In this document: one piece after another, positions 33,926 through 43,084 of the stretch
How the letters are laid out: each line of letters starts with the position of its first letter
How positions within the stretch are numbered: the first letter of the stretch is position 1
From: Sphingomonas echinoides
GTDB lineage: Bacteria; Pseudomonadota; Alphaproteobacteria; Sphingomonadales; Sphingomonadaceae
Direction: 5' to 3'
Length of the DNA: 64,000 bases
Assembly: GCF_029623395.1 (NCBI RefSeq)
Contig: NZ_JAPYKK010000001.1
Coordinates: 359,327-423,326 of the forward strand
Notes under the pieces: generated by a model
Told to the model about the DNA's origin: nothing
The model's database searches: none
What the model saw: only the letters and a program-made list of their open reading frames with translations
Translations under genes and position numbers: made by a program

Positions 33926-34807
33926 TTATTTGGCGTAGACCTTGCGCGCGAATGCGGCGATCGCGTCGGCCATTGCCTTGGGCTGTTCGGGCGCCATCGC
34001 ATGGCCGGCGTTGGGAATGACCTGCACCGTCACCCGGTCGCCGAGCATGCTCTTCAACACGCCCGAGAACCGCCGTGGGGCGACCGTGTCCTTTTCCGCC
34101 TGCAGGTCGAGGATCGGCGCGGTGCCGGCGGCGAAATAGTCGTCCACCGGCGTGTTGTTGCGCGCATACCCCTGCGCGTCGTGGGTTTCCTTATGCCAGC
34201 CGCCCAACCAGACGCGGGGATCGTTGCCGGGCGCGAAGAACGCCTTGCGGAGATACTCGAGCCGCTTGGCCTCGGGGAGCTCGGTATGGCTCGGGCCGTC
34301 GATCGCCTCGCGCATTTCGGCGTTGATCGGCTTCTCGCCCGACCCTGGCGGCACCTTCCCGGCGGAGGCCGCGACGAGCACGACGCCCCGCACCAGATCG
34401 GGGCGATCGGTCGCGAGCTGACGCGCGGGGAAATTGCCCCAGGCGTGGCCGACCACCACGACCGGCCCGGCCTTCTCATGCTCGACCACCGCCGCGACGT
34501 CCTTGGCGAAATCGTGGACGGTCAGCTTCTCCATCGGCCCCCTGCTGCGCGCGATCCCGCGCGGCTCCGGGCGAAGGACGCGGAAGCCCGATTGCTGGAG
34601 CCGCGCCGCAACCTTGTCATAGTCACGACCGGACCGACCGAGCGACGGCAGCATGACGATGACCGGTCCCTTGCCCTGCGTGGTGACGTCGATCTGGACG
34701 TTGTCGTGCCGGACGAGTTCGTGACCGAGACGCTGCGCGACCGCCGGCTGCGCGGCGACCATCGCCACCACGGCGATCGGTGCGAAATGACGGGTGAAGC
34801 TCTTCAT
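33926..34807 (-). CDS. Secreted alpha/beta-hydrolase-fold protein with altered nucleophile
   Basis: 293 residues. Signal peptide (to AQPAVAQ), then an alpha/beta-hydrolase fold: oxyanion strand IVMLPSLGRSGRDYDK, nucleophile elbow VVVVGHAWGN, acid strand LDLQAEKDTVAP and terminal His in NAGHAMAPEQP. The nucleophile position of the G-x-S-x-G elbow is Ala (G-H-A-W-G), so normal serine or aspartate chemistry is not possible at this site. The protein could be a non-enzymatic binder or use a different mechanism. ATG 34807 starts the signal peptide; a longer frame begins at 34828. A strong terminator follows. Confidence 0.85.
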   Translation of the reverse strand: MKSFTRHFAPIAVVAMVAAQPAVAQRLGHELVRHDNVQIDVTTQGKGPVIVMLPSLGRSGRDYDKVAARLQQSGFRVLRPEPRGIARSRGPMEKLTVHDFAKDVAAVVEHEKAGPVVVVGHAWGNFPARQLATDRPDLVRGVVLVAASAGKVPPGSGEKPINAEMREAIDGPSHTELPEAKRLEYLRKAFFAPGNDPRVWLGGWHKETHDAQGYARNNTPVDDYFAAGTAPILDLQAEKDTVAPRRFSGVLKSMLGDRVTVQVIPNAGHAMAPEQPKAMADAIAAFARKVYAK

Positions 34808-34985
34808 GATCGTTCTCCTGGGATTCATGGGAATTGCGGCGAGACTGGAGGCGTTCGGGCCGGCGCTTCGTCAGCAGCGGCCTGGAGGCGGCGCGCGTGC
34901 GGATGGTGCGAAACGGTCGCGCTGCGGCCAACGGCAACGCAGCCGGCAACAGCCCTCTGCGAAGGAAGCGGAAAACCGACCGACA

Positions 34986-35924
34986 TCAGGCGTACAACCG
35001 CGTCGGATTGTCGACCAACACTGCCTGTGCCCGCGCATCCGTCGCGCAGACGTCAAGAATGAATGCGAGAAGCGCCGCGTCGTCGGGCACCGGTCCCTTG
35101 ATGTTCGGGTGCGGCCAGTCGGTTCCCCAGATCGCGCGATCCGGCGCCGCCTCCAGCAGCATCCGGGTATAGGCGGTCGCGTGCGGCGATGGCTCGGCAG
35201 CGCCCTGCATCGCACGATCCACGCCGGAAAGCTTGATCCACCGACTGGGGTGCTGGAGGTGTGCAACCAGGACGGCAAGCTGGGTCGGGTCCACCGGCGC
35301 GGTCAGATCGGGCCGGGCCATGTGATCGATCACCAGCGGCGTCGCCAGCGTGGTCCATTGCTCGAGCACGGGGATCAGCACCGGCAGTTCGCCATGCACG
35401 AGCACGTGCCACCCGAGCGCGTGCACACGCTCCGCCGTCCGACGCAGCGCCGCGGGATCGCGACTGCCGGGCAAATGGCCCATCAGGTTGAAGCGGATGC
35501 CCCGGATGCCACCATCGTGCAGATGCTGGAGCTGCGCGTCGGTCGTTGCCGCATCGATCACGCCGATCCCGCGATACCGGCCACCGCTCGCGGCGATCGC
35601 CTCGAGGATCGCCGCATGATCCGTGCCATAAGGCGCCGCCTGGACGAGCACGCCCTGCGCGATGCCAAGACGCTCATGCAGCGCCTGCAACGCGGTGAAA
35701 GGCGCCGCGTCCGGCGTGTACGCCGCCGTGGCGGGCAGCGGGAACCGGTCGAACGGACCATAGATGTGGGTGTGACAATCCCACGCTCCGTGCGGCATCT
35801 TGGTCGAAGTCATCGATAGTCCTTGTTCGGTCGTCGCATCGACACAGCCAGCCAGAAGCCCCCCCGCCAGACCGACGGCGGCACCACCCAGAAGGTCGCG
35901 GCGGCTCGGGTGGTCCGACGTCAT
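34986..35924 (-). CDS. Exported amidohydrolase (2-pyrone-4,6-dicarboxylate lactonase-like)
   Basis: 312 residues. The N-terminus SRRDLLGGAAVGLAGGLLAGC holds a twin-arginine motif and a lipobox with Cys27, so it may be a Tat-exported lipoprotein. The mature part is a TIM-barrel amidohydrolase with WDCHTHIYGP (metal HxH), HGELPVL, IDHMARPD and IWGTDWPHPN, the layout of PDC lactonase and related lactone hydrolases. Members of this family are normally cytoplasmic, so an exported one is unusual. It lies 73 bp downstream of dctA on the same strand; uptake of the dicarboxylate product by DctA is an attractive but unproven link. Confidence 0.87.
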   Translation of the reverse strand: MTSDHPSRRDLLGGAAVGLAGGLLAGCVDATTEQGLSMTSTKMPHGAWDCHTHIYGPFDRFPLPATAAYTPDAAPFTALQALHERLGIAQGVLVQAAPYGTDHAAILEAIAASGGRYRGIGVIDAATTDAQLQHLHDGGIRGIRFNLMGHLPGSRDPAALRRTAERVHALGWHVLVHGELPVLIPVLEQWTTLATPLVIDHMARPDLTAPVDPTQLAVLVAHLQHPSRWIKLSGVDRAMQGAAEPSPHATAYTRMLLEAAPDRAIWGTDWPHPNIKGPVPDDAALLAFILDVCATDARAQAVLVDNPTRLYA

Positions 35925-35997
35925 CGGGCGTGACGCCCGGTTCCGCGCGGTGCGGTCCCCGGCTTCGCGCTTGCCACTGCGGGAATGGCGTGCGGGC

Positions 35998-37311
35998 TCA
36001 TGCCGTCACCGTCGCTTCGGGATGGGCGGCGGCGGGCGTCTCGATCGGCTTTGCGGGGCCGCGCAGGAGACTCCGCCCTGGTGCGTGGCCGGTTTCCGCT
36101 TCGAACGCTGCCGGGTTGAAACCGCCCTCCCACCGCGCGATCACGAACACCGCGAGCGTGTTGCCGACGATGTTGGTCAGCGCGGTCGCGGTCGCCATGA
36201 TCCGGTCGATCCCGAACAACAGTCCCAGACCGCCGAGCGGCAGCGTGCGCACCGATTGCAGCGTCGCGGCAAGCTTGATGAACGCGCCCCCCGCCACCGT
36301 CGTGCCGCCCTTGGAGGTCAGCGCCAGGATCGCGAGCAACCCGATCTGCTGCCACAGGCTGAACGGGGTGTCGGTCGCCTGCGCGATGAAGCCGATCGCG
36401 ACCGCCATGTAGATCGACGTGCCGTCGAGATTGAAACTATACCCCGCCGGCAGGACGAACCCGACCACGACATCGTCGCACCCGCTCTTCTTGAGCTTCT
36501 CCAGCAATCGCGGGAAGGCGACTTCCCCCGATGCGGTGCCGAAGACGAGCAGGATCTCGTCGCGGATCAGGCTGAGCATCGGGAGGAACGGCAGGCCGAT
36601 CACCCAGGCGATCGCCCAAAGGAAGATGAACACGAACAGCGCGGAGGCGAGATAATAGACGCCGATCAGCTTCAGCAGGTACAGCAGCGTCTCGCCGCCA
36701 TTGCTGCCGACCGCCGCCGCCATCGCGCCGAACGCGCCGAGCGGGGCGAGCTTCATCAGGAAGCTCAGCATCTTGAACAGGATGGTCTGCGCTTCCTCGA
36801 TCCCGCGCACCGTCAGCGAATCGGGGCCGCACACGCGGTTGATCGCGATGCCGGCCAGCAGCGAGATGAGCAGCACCTGCAGGATATCGCCGGTCGCAAA
36901 CGCGCCGACGAGCGTATTGGGAATGATGTGGAGGAAGAAATCGACGGGCGCGATCTTGCCCGCGTTGACGGCGGCGGCGGGCTCGACCAGGTCGGTCGCG
37001 TGCAAGCCGACGCCGGGCTGGAGCAGATTGACCGCGACCAGACCGAACACCATCGCGACGGTGCTGACGACCTCGAAATAGACCAGCGACTTGATCCCCA
37101 TCCGCCCCAGCGCGCGCATGTCGGAGACGTGGGTCAGACCGTGGACGAGCGTCAGGAAGATGATCGGCGCGAGCATCATCTTGAGCAGCGCGATGAACGC
37201 TTGTCCGATCGGCTTCATGGCGGTGCCCCAGGCTGGCGCGACCAGACCGAGGATCACGGCCAGGACGAGTGCGATCAGCACCTGGACGTGGAGTTTCTTC
37301 AGATGCTTCAA
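35998..37311 (-). CDS. dctA: C4-dicarboxylate:cation symporter DctA
   Basis: 437 residues, about eight membrane helices plus re-entrant loops of the DAACS (glutamate-transporter) family. Motifs: PIIFLTLVHGL, the Ser-rich region LVFGTASGEVAFPRLLEKLKK, the substrate motif PAGYSFNLDGTSIYM and IGFIAQATDTP. Imports succinate, fumarate, malate or related acids. I choose TTG 37311 (LKHLKKLHVQVLIALVLAV) with GGAGAGG 6 nt upstream. Upstream ATG 37491 would add 60 non-conserved residues. The length then matches the family. Confidence 0.92.
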   Translation of the reverse strand: MKHLKKLHVQVLIALVLAVILGLVAPAWGTAMKPIGQAFIALLKMMLAPIIFLTLVHGLTHVSDMRALGRMGIKSLVYFEVVSTVAMVFGLVAVNLLQPGVGLHATDLVEPAAAVNAGKIAPVDFFLHIIPNTLVGAFATGDILQVLLISLLAGIAINRVCGPDSLTVRGIEEAQTILFKMLSFLMKLAPLGAFGAMAAAVGSNGGETLLYLLKLIGVYYLASALFVFIFLWAIAWVIGLPFLPMLSLIRDEILLVFGTASGEVAFPRLLEKLKKSGCDDVVVGFVLPAGYSFNLDGTSIYMAVAIGFIAQATDTPFSLWQQIGLLAILALTSKGGTTVAGGAFIKLAATLQSVRTLPLGGLGLLFGIDRIMATATALTNIVGNTLAVFVIARWEGGFNPAAFEAETGHAPGRSLLRGPAKPIETPAAAHPEATVTA

Positions 37312-37613
37312 GACGCGCCTCTCCAGGGTTCCGGGCTGTATGCCCGCCGATTGCCCATTGTCCGACACCGCTGACGATGTTGATGCAATGCTATGCGGTC
37401 TGTTGCCGCTTCTTGCCGGAACCCTTGGTACGGCGAAGTTCGAGCTAGAGCTAAAACCGATTTTATATGGCAGCTTATGCCGTTCCGGCATATTGAGGCG
37501 AGCCGACCTGTTCAGACGGTCGTGGACCCCCTGGCCTTGGCACGCGGTTCGGTCGCCCCGTCATGGCCTGTTCACCTCGATGCCGCGATGGTGATCCTTC
37601 ACCGGAGACCATC
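37312..37613. other. Divergent promoter region between dctA and the DUF4232 gene
   Basis: 302 bp without a gene. It contains a 17-bp perfect palindrome and an AT-richer patch near 37450-37475 (TTTTATAT) that may be promoter DNA. No sigma-54 signature was recognised, although dctA is sigma-54 controlled in some bacteria. Confidence 0.5.
37476..37492. promoter_or_regulatory. Candidate operator palindrome upstream of dctA
   Basis: TATGCCG-TTC-CGGCATA, 7-bp perfect arms with a 3-nt centre, 165 bp upstream of the dctA start and 122 bp upstream of the divergent DUF4232 gene. The size and symmetry fit a dimeric repressor or activator site. The cognate regulator is not in the window. Confidence 0.45.
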
Positions 37614-38111
37614 ATGCCGATCCTCGCCCTGCTCCTGCTCCTGCTCGCGGCGCCAGCGCTGTCGCTCCCGCCGTGTCGTACGGGTCAGCTGCGCCTGACG
37701 CTCGACGGCCACGATGGCGACTTCAACGGCATGTCGCACGCGGGAACCGAACTTTCGATCCGCAACACCGGTCCGGCGTGCGCGCTGGACGCCTTGCCCG
37801 CGGTGCGGTTCCGCGACGCGCGGAATCGCGCCCTCTCCGCCGCGCGCACGGCACCCCGCGGGATGCACCCCGGTCCGGTGCTGGTGCCGGTCCGCCTCGC
37901 CACGGGGCATCGCGCGACATCGCAGATCCGCTGGATTTCGGGCCCGGTCTTCCCGCGCAACCGAACCCTGCGCGCGCGCAAGATCACGGTCGGCATCGGC
38001 ACGGCGACTCTGCCGACACCGCTCCGCGCATCGCTGTACGGCCCCGCCGGGCAACCCGCCCCGTTCGAGCAAACCCCTTTCCACGCGATCGAAAGCGGGT
38101 CCGAACGGTGA
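37614..38111 (+). CDS. DUF4232-like secreted protein
   Basis: 165 residues. Signal peptide (MPILALLLLLLAAPALS), then a single beta-sandwich-like domain with the DUF4232 pattern: an early Cys (PPCRTGQLRL), GTELSIRNTGPACALD with a second Cys, and a long run of strands. Function unknown; related proteins are extracytoplasmic. ATG 37614 is preceded by CCGGAGA. Its stop overlaps the GTG start of the barstar gene, so they are co-translated. Confidence 0.7.
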   Translation: MPILALLLLLLAAPALSLPPCRTGQLRLTLDGHDGDFNGMSHAGTELSIRNTGPACALDALPAVRFRDARNRALSAARTAPRGMHPGPVLVPVRLATGHRATSQIRWISGPVFPRNRTLRARKITVGIGTATLPTPLRASLYGPAGQPAPFEQTPFHAIESGSER

Positions 38112-38509
38112 CCGCCATCCCCAACACCCTCGAACTCGCCGGACGGGCGATCGTCGACATTCCAAGCTTCTATGCCGAGATCAATCGCGTCTTTATGGCG
38201 GACGAAACCTGGGCGCTGGCGGAGAGTCTCGATGCGTTGAACGACCTGCTGTACGGCGGCTATGGCGCGATCGACGGGCGCGCGCCTGTCGAACTCGTCT
38301 GGCGGGAGATGGAGGCGAGCCGAGCCGCCCTCGGCATCGAGACGACGCGGGCTTGGTTACTGGAGAAGCTGCAAAGCCCCACCACGTTTAATACCGATGT
38401 CATCCGCAAACAGCTGGACGCGCTCGAACGCGGCGACGGACAGACCTATTTCGACATCATTCTCGAGATCATCGGGGATCATCGCAACATCATGCTCGTA
38501 CCCGCGTGA
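38108..38509 (+). CDS. Barstar (barnase inhibitor) family protein
   Basis: 133 residues starting at GTG 38108, overlapping the previous stop by 4 bp (GTGA). Core sequence IPSFYAEINRVFMADETWALAESLDALNDLLYGG matches the barstar family, where this helix binds the RNase active site. A C-terminal extension (residues about 75-133) follows the barstar core. No barnase-like or other RNase toxin gene is seen next to it. Instead the partner genes encode a secreted DUF4232 protein and a DUF6438 lipoprotein. Confidence 0.8.
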   Translation: MTAIPNTLELAGRAIVDIPSFYAEINRVFMADETWALAESLDALNDLLYGGYGAIDGRAPVELVWREMEASRAALGIETTRAWLLEKLQSPTTFNTDVIRKQLDALERGDGQTYFDIILEIIGDHRNIMLVPA

Positions 38510-38559
38510 CGCACAGCGCGTCACGGGGCATGCGCTCACACTTCGAAAAGGGACGACGA

Positions 38560-39063
38560 ATGCGATTGCTGACAATGATGACGGGCGCAACGCTGGCCTT
38601 GGCCGGGTGCGCCGCGCCCCAGCGCGAAGCCGCGCCGCACCCCATCGGATTGTCTCCCGCGCAGATCCGCAGCGTCACCTATGCCACGACGCCATGCCAC
38701 GGATTCTGCCCGGTCTATAGCGTCACGATCGGCGCCGATGGCGCGGGCGTGTTCACCGGCACGCGCAACACCGCGGTGACCGGCGAACGCCGCTTCACCG
38801 CGACCGCCCGGCAGGTCACCGACTTCTTCGCACGGTTGCACCCCTATCTGCCCGTCGGCGAACGCCTGCTGACCGGACCGGAAACCTGCAAGACCTATGC
38901 GTCCGATCTGCCCTCGGCCGATGTCACCTGGACCGGCGCGGGCGGCAGCGGTCACCTGGTCTACGATTACGGCTGCGATCGCGGCGGGAACCAGGCGCTG
39001 GCCGAAGCCTTGCGCGGCGCACCCCAGGCGCTCCCGATCGCCGACCTGATCGGCAAGCGCTGA
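38560..39063 (+). CDS. DUF6438-like lipoprotein
   Basis: 167 residues. Lipoprotein signal with lipobox LAGC, then the DUF6438 signature: SVTYATTPCHGFCPVYSVTIGADGAGVF with the conserved C-x3-C and a later Cys in ETCKTYA and YDYGCD. The function of the domain is unknown. AAGGGACGACGA precedes ATG 38560; an in-frame ATG at 38506 overlaps the barstar stop and adds a non-lipoprotein leader. It follows the barstar gene by 50 bp and probably shares its transcript. Confidence 0.75.
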   Translation: MRLLTMMTGATLALAGCAAPQREAAPHPIGLSPAQIRSVTYATTPCHGFCPVYSVTIGADGAGVFTGTRNTAVTGERRFTATARQVTDFFARLHPYLPVGERLLTGPETCKTYASDLPSADVTWTGAGGSGHLVYDYGCDRGGNQALAEALRGAPQALPIADLIGKR

Positions 39064-39103
39064 GCGTCCCGCCCCGCAAAGGCCGGGGAACGTCGCTGAT
39101 CCG

Positions 39104-41419
39104 TCACGCCGCGTCGCGGGATTGCTCGGACAGGCGTTCCAGCAACCGGTCGAGCGGCAGCGGGCGACTGATAAAATATCCCTGGATCAGGTCGCATCCA
39201 CAGCGTTCGAGGAAGTCGAGGCAGGCCTGGTCCTCGACGCCCTCCGCGACGACCTTGAGGCCGAGATCGTGCGCCAAGGCGATCGTGGACCGCACCAGCA
39301 CCCCGTCCGCATGGTTGCTATGGGCGTGCTGGACGAAGCTCCGGTCGATCTTCAGTTCGGTAAGCGGGAGCTGCCGCAGATAGGTCAGCGTCGATTGGCC
39401 GGTGCCATAATCGTCCATCGACAAGGCCACGCCAAGATCGCGATAGCGTTCGAGCGCCGCGATCGCGCTGGTCGGATCGGACATGGCGGCGGATTCGGTG
39501 ACTTCGAAGACCAGCGCGGTCGCCGGGACATCCGTCTCGTGCAGGATCCGCTCGACCGCCGCGTTGAATGCCGCATCCGACAGCAGGTTTGCGGAGATGT
39601 TGACGGCGGCCGTGATGGGACCATGCTGCCGGCGCCAGGCGGAGACATCGCGTAACACCGTTCGCAGCACGTGCAGCGTGAGCGGTGCGATGCGGTTGGT
39701 CTTTTCGGCCAGCGGAATGAACAGGTCGGGTCCGATGAACCCGCGCTGCGGATGCCGCCAGCGGACCAGCGCCTCGGTACTGGTGATCCGCCCCGCCCGC
39801 ACATCGTATTTCGGCTGGTAGAACACCTCGATCCCGCCGTCCGCGAGTCCGACGTCCAGCTCGCCCATCAGCGAGATCGTGCGCTCGAGATCGCCATCGT
39901 CGGCCAGGCTGCGCCGCCAGAAACGCCCGCCCTGCAGCGCGTCCTCCGCGGCCAGCGCCGCGTCGGCCAGCAAGCGTTCGATCGTGGCCGCGGCCCCCAC
40001 CGCCACGCCCAGCACGGCCGCGACATCGACCTTGCGGCCGACCACTTCGACCGCTTGCAACACCACGGCGCGCAGCCCGTCGAGCGTGTCCTCGACGGGC
40101 TCGTCCTGCGGCAACAGGAACGCAAGCTGCCGGTCCGCCGAACGGTAAACGCGGTGGCCCGATGCAACGAGCGCGAGGCGATCGGCGACTCGCACCACGA
40201 CATCGGCCGATGCCCGCGAACCGAGGATTGCGACGAGACTGTCGTAATTGACCAGCTGTAGGACCACGAGCGTGCACATCGCGTCGCCGCGATGCTCCGC
40301 AACCAGCGACAGGCCGTTGGGCAGGCCCGTCGTTTCGTCGATCATCCGCTGGGCGCGGAACCGCCCGGCCACGTCGCGGCCAGCGCAGGCCAGGCCCGCA
40401 ACCGCGATCATGCTCAGCGCGGCGGCCAGCGGATAGGTAACGAGCACAACGTGCTGCGCGAACAGCACGACCCCCGTAACGACGATCCCTGCCCCCAGAA
40501 CCGCGACCAACAGGCCGGTGCCCCGCGTGCGCACGATGCCGAGCAGCGTCAGCAGCGCGAGCAGGAACGGCATCGCGCCGCTGCCGTAGCGCGGAATTCC
40601 GCGCAACAGCGTTTCGGCGGCCATCGCCTGAACCACCACCCCGGGGATGACGCCCCACGACGGCGTCGCATAGCGATCGCCCATCTCCACCGCGGTCGCG
40701 CCGATCAGGACCGACCGACCGCGCACCCGCGCCAGATCGGCCTCGCCGTCGCGCACGTCGATGAAGCTGAGCCGGGGAATGGTCGCCGGGTCGATCGACA
40801 TGTCGATCGGGAAGCCGACGTCCACGACCCCCGAGCGTTGCGCGATATAGGACGATAACGAAGGGCGCGGTACGCCGTCCGTCATCGTGCCGAACGGCAT
40901 CGACCGGACCTGTCCGTCCGGATCAGGCTGGATGCTGACCGACGCAAGCGCAGCCTGCGATCGGAACATTGCAAGTGGCAGCGCGTCGATCGTCCGCTGA
41001 TCGGTGGCATCGGCGCTTTGCCCGAACGTCGGCAAGGCGACCATGCCATCGGCCCGCGCCAGCGCTGCGGCAAAGGCAGTGTCGCCCTTGGCGTCGGACG
41101 CCGATGAGAAATCGACGTCGAACACGATTGCCGCGGCACCGGCACGGCGCAGAGCGTCGACCACCGCGGCGTAATGCGCGCGGGACCATGGCCAGCGCTT
41201 GATCGTGGCGGCACTCTGGGCATCCATCTCGACGACCACGACCTTGCCGCTCGCAGCGCGCGGAACGATCCCGAACCGGGCAACCGACAGCGTGCGGTCG
41301 AGCACCGCGCCGAGCGGGAGGATCGCCAGCAGCACGCCCACCACGATCGCCGTCCCCAGAATCAGCCAGCTGGACGGTCGCCGGTCGAAGATCGCGGTGA
41401 GCATCGACGCCCCCCGCAT
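39104..41419 (-). CDS. CHASE2 sensor with degenerate GGDEF and EAL phosphodiesterase domain
   Basis: 771 residues. An N-terminal helix, then a periplasmic CHASE2 domain (about 35-285, FGIVPRAASGKVVVVEMDAQS), two to three membrane helices, a degenerate GGDEF (SADRQLAFLLPQ in place of GGDEF) and an EAL domain (about 520-760). EAL catalytic motifs are intact: EALVRWRHP, NISANLL, FEVTES, MDDYGTG, KIDRSF and EGVED. It should therefore break down c-di-GMP in response to an envelope signal. The start overlaps the stop of the TpsB-type barrel gene in ATGA; ATG 41404 is also possible. Confidence 0.92.
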   Translation of the reverse strand: MRGASMLTAIFDRRPSSWLILGTAIVVGVLLAILPLGAVLDRTLSVARFGIVPRAASGKVVVVEMDAQSAATIKRWPWSRAHYAAVVDALRRAGAAAIVFDVDFSSASDAKGDTAFAAALARADGMVALPTFGQSADATDQRTIDALPLAMFRSQAALASVSIQPDPDGQVRSMPFGTMTDGVPRPSLSSYIAQRSGVVDVGFPIDMSIDPATIPRLSFIDVRDGEADLARVRGRSVLIGATAVEMGDRYATPSWGVIPGVVVQAMAAETLLRGIPRYGSGAMPFLLALLTLLGIVRTRGTGLLVAVLGAGIVVTGVVLFAQHVVLVTYPLAAALSMIAVAGLACAGRDVAGRFRAQRMIDETTGLPNGLSLVAEHRGDAMCTLVVLQLVNYDSLVAILGSRASADVVVRVADRLALVASGHRVYRSADRQLAFLLPQDEPVEDTLDGLRAVVLQAVEVVGRKVDVAAVLGVAVGAAATIERLLADAALAAEDALQGGRFWRRSLADDGDLERTISLMGELDVGLADGGIEVFYQPKYDVRAGRITSTEALVRWRHPQRGFIGPDLFIPLAEKTNRIAPLTLHVLRTVLRDVSAWRRQHGPITAAVNISANLLSDAAFNAAVERILHETDVPATALVFEVTESAAMSDPTSAIAALERYRDLGVALSMDDYGTGQSTLTYLRQLPLTELKIDRSFVQHAHSNHADGVLVRSTIALAHDLGLKVVAEGVEDQACLDFLERCGCDLIQGYFISRPLPLDRLLERLSEQSRDAA

Positions 41420-43074
41420 CAGAACACCCGCGCCAGGCGGAACGACACGCGCGGATCGCGATTGCCCGTGTCGAATCGGTCCCGGTTGAGCGGCAGCGCG
41501 ACTTCGAGCATCCCGCTCAACCGACCGCGGCTGACGCGCGCCCCGGCCGCAGCGGAGAGCAACGCACCGCCACCAGTGCCGCCGCGCAAATTGGCGACAT
41601 AGCCCCCGTCGACCGAGGCGTAGAGCTCGACCCGATCGACCACCGGTGCGGCGACATGGCCCAGGTCGAAGCGGATTTCCCCCGATCCCAATACGCCATT
41701 GTCCCCGGTCCGCTCGGCATAATCATACGCGTGCCCGAAGCCCGGCCCCCCGACCCCGAGTTCGAAGGTCGCCAGCAACGGCCGCGAGGCCAGCTGCGCC
41801 TCCGACCCGAGCGCCAGGCTGACCTTGCGGGACAAGGGCGCGACCCATTCCGCCGCGTAGCTGACGACGACGAACCGGGCATCGCCGTCGCGCCGCGAGA
41901 TCATCGCGTCGCCTTCGTGCGATACACCCGGCAATGGAAGTCCATCGGTAACCCGCAAGCCCCCGCGCAAGATCCCCGCCCCCGCGCGCATCGTCCCGTT
42001 GACCGCGCCGGTCAGCGTCGCAACCGAATCGCTCCGCAACGGAAAGTCGCGCAGGGTCTGATCGCTGCGAAGCCCGCGAATCTCGACGGTCGCCCACAGG
42101 CTATGTTCGCGCGACCGAACTATCGGCTTCGAATAGAAGACGCTCGCGTCGACCGTCTCTCCGGTCACATCGAGCGGCGCCAGGGAGGCACCGGGATTTG
42201 CCAGACCGTAAGACGCCGACAGCGACAATGTGGCCCCGTTCGCATCGACCGGCGCGGTATAGCGCCCGCGGACGAAAACGAATTCGGATGGCTCGATTGG
42301 CGTGTTCGCCAGAATCAGGCTCGCCTCGTCCCCCGCCGTCAGAAGATGCCGCGCATTGCCGATCACGGTCGTCCGGATCGGACCGACTTCCTTGCTGCCG
42401 CGATTATCGACTTGCGCGTACGCGCTCAGGCGATCCTCCTCGATCGTCACCAGCAGGATCCCGAAGCCGTCTTGGCGGAGATACTTGCTCTCCTTGACCG
42501 TCACCCCCGGAATATCGCCAACGAGCAGGATCGCGCGCTCCAGTTCCATGCGGCGGACCGGTCGTCCCGTGACGAGCGCGCGCGTCAGGATGCGATCGGC
42601 AAGCGCATTGGCATGGCCGATGACCCGCACCGCCGTAAGCGCGCCCGCATCCAGCCGAACGTGCAACACGCCGTCCGCCATCGCTTGCGGTTCGATCCAC
42701 GCACTCGCGAACGGATATCCCGCCTGTCGTGCGACATCGGCAACCGCGCGGGACAGTGCCTTCAGATCGTCGCTCGAAAGATTACGTCCGATATAGCCGG
42801 CCAGCGAATTCCTGAAGCGGGCGCGCGCGATTTCATCGCCCCCCTCGACGACAATCGCGCGGGCCAGTCGCGGTGCGATCTGCGGGTCCGACGGAACCGA
42901 TCTCGGGCCGGGGGCGACGACGGGATTGTCGCTGGGCATCGTCGGCGCGGGGCGCGGCAGGCTTCGCGAGATGATCGAAGGGTCCGCGCGATTGAGCTGC
43001 TCCTGTGCCTGCGCGGCGCCCCACGGATACAGCACGGCCGCCCCGCCGGTCAGCACAGTTTTCCCAAAACGCAT
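41419..43074 (-). CDS. ShlB/FhaC/HecB-type two-partner secretion barrel (TpsB)
   Basis: 551 residues. Signal peptide, a Pro-rich linker, a POTRA domain (about 70-170, QAGYPFASAWIEPQAMADG, then LHVRLDAGALTAVRVIG) and a 16-strand-type barrel with the conserved VDNRGSKEVGP block and a C-terminal FRLARVF strand. TpsB proteins export large exoproteins. Start ATG 43074 has GGAGG upstream; a longer frame to 43113 has none. No haemagglutinin-type TpsA gene is in the window. The divergent FecR/coil protein is the only obvious cargo candidate. Confidence 0.88.
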   Translation of the reverse strand: MRFGKTVLTGGAAVLYPWGAAQAQEQLNRADPSIISRSLPRPAPTMPSDNPVVAPGPRSVPSDPQIAPRLARAIVVEGGDEIARARFRNSLAGYIGRNLSSDDLKALSRAVADVARQAGYPFASAWIEPQAMADGVLHVRLDAGALTAVRVIGHANALADRILTRALVTGRPVRRMELERAILLVGDIPGVTVKESKYLRQDGFGILLVTIEEDRLSAYAQVDNRGSKEVGPIRTTVIGNARHLLTAGDEASLILANTPIEPSEFVFVRGRYTAPVDANGATLSLSASYGLANPGASLAPLDVTGETVDASVFYSKPIVRSREHSLWATVEIRGLRSDQTLRDFPLRSDSVATLTGAVNGTMRAGAGILRGGLRVTDGLPLPGVSHEGDAMISRRDGDARFVVVSYAAEWVAPLSRKVSLALGSEAQLASRPLLATFELGVGGPGFGHAYDYAERTGDNGVLGSGEIRFDLGHVAAPVVDRVELYASVDGGYVANLRGGTGGGALLSAAAGARVSRGRLSGMLEVALPLNRDRFDTGNRDPRVSFRLARVF

Positions 43075-43084
43075 TCGAAATCCT

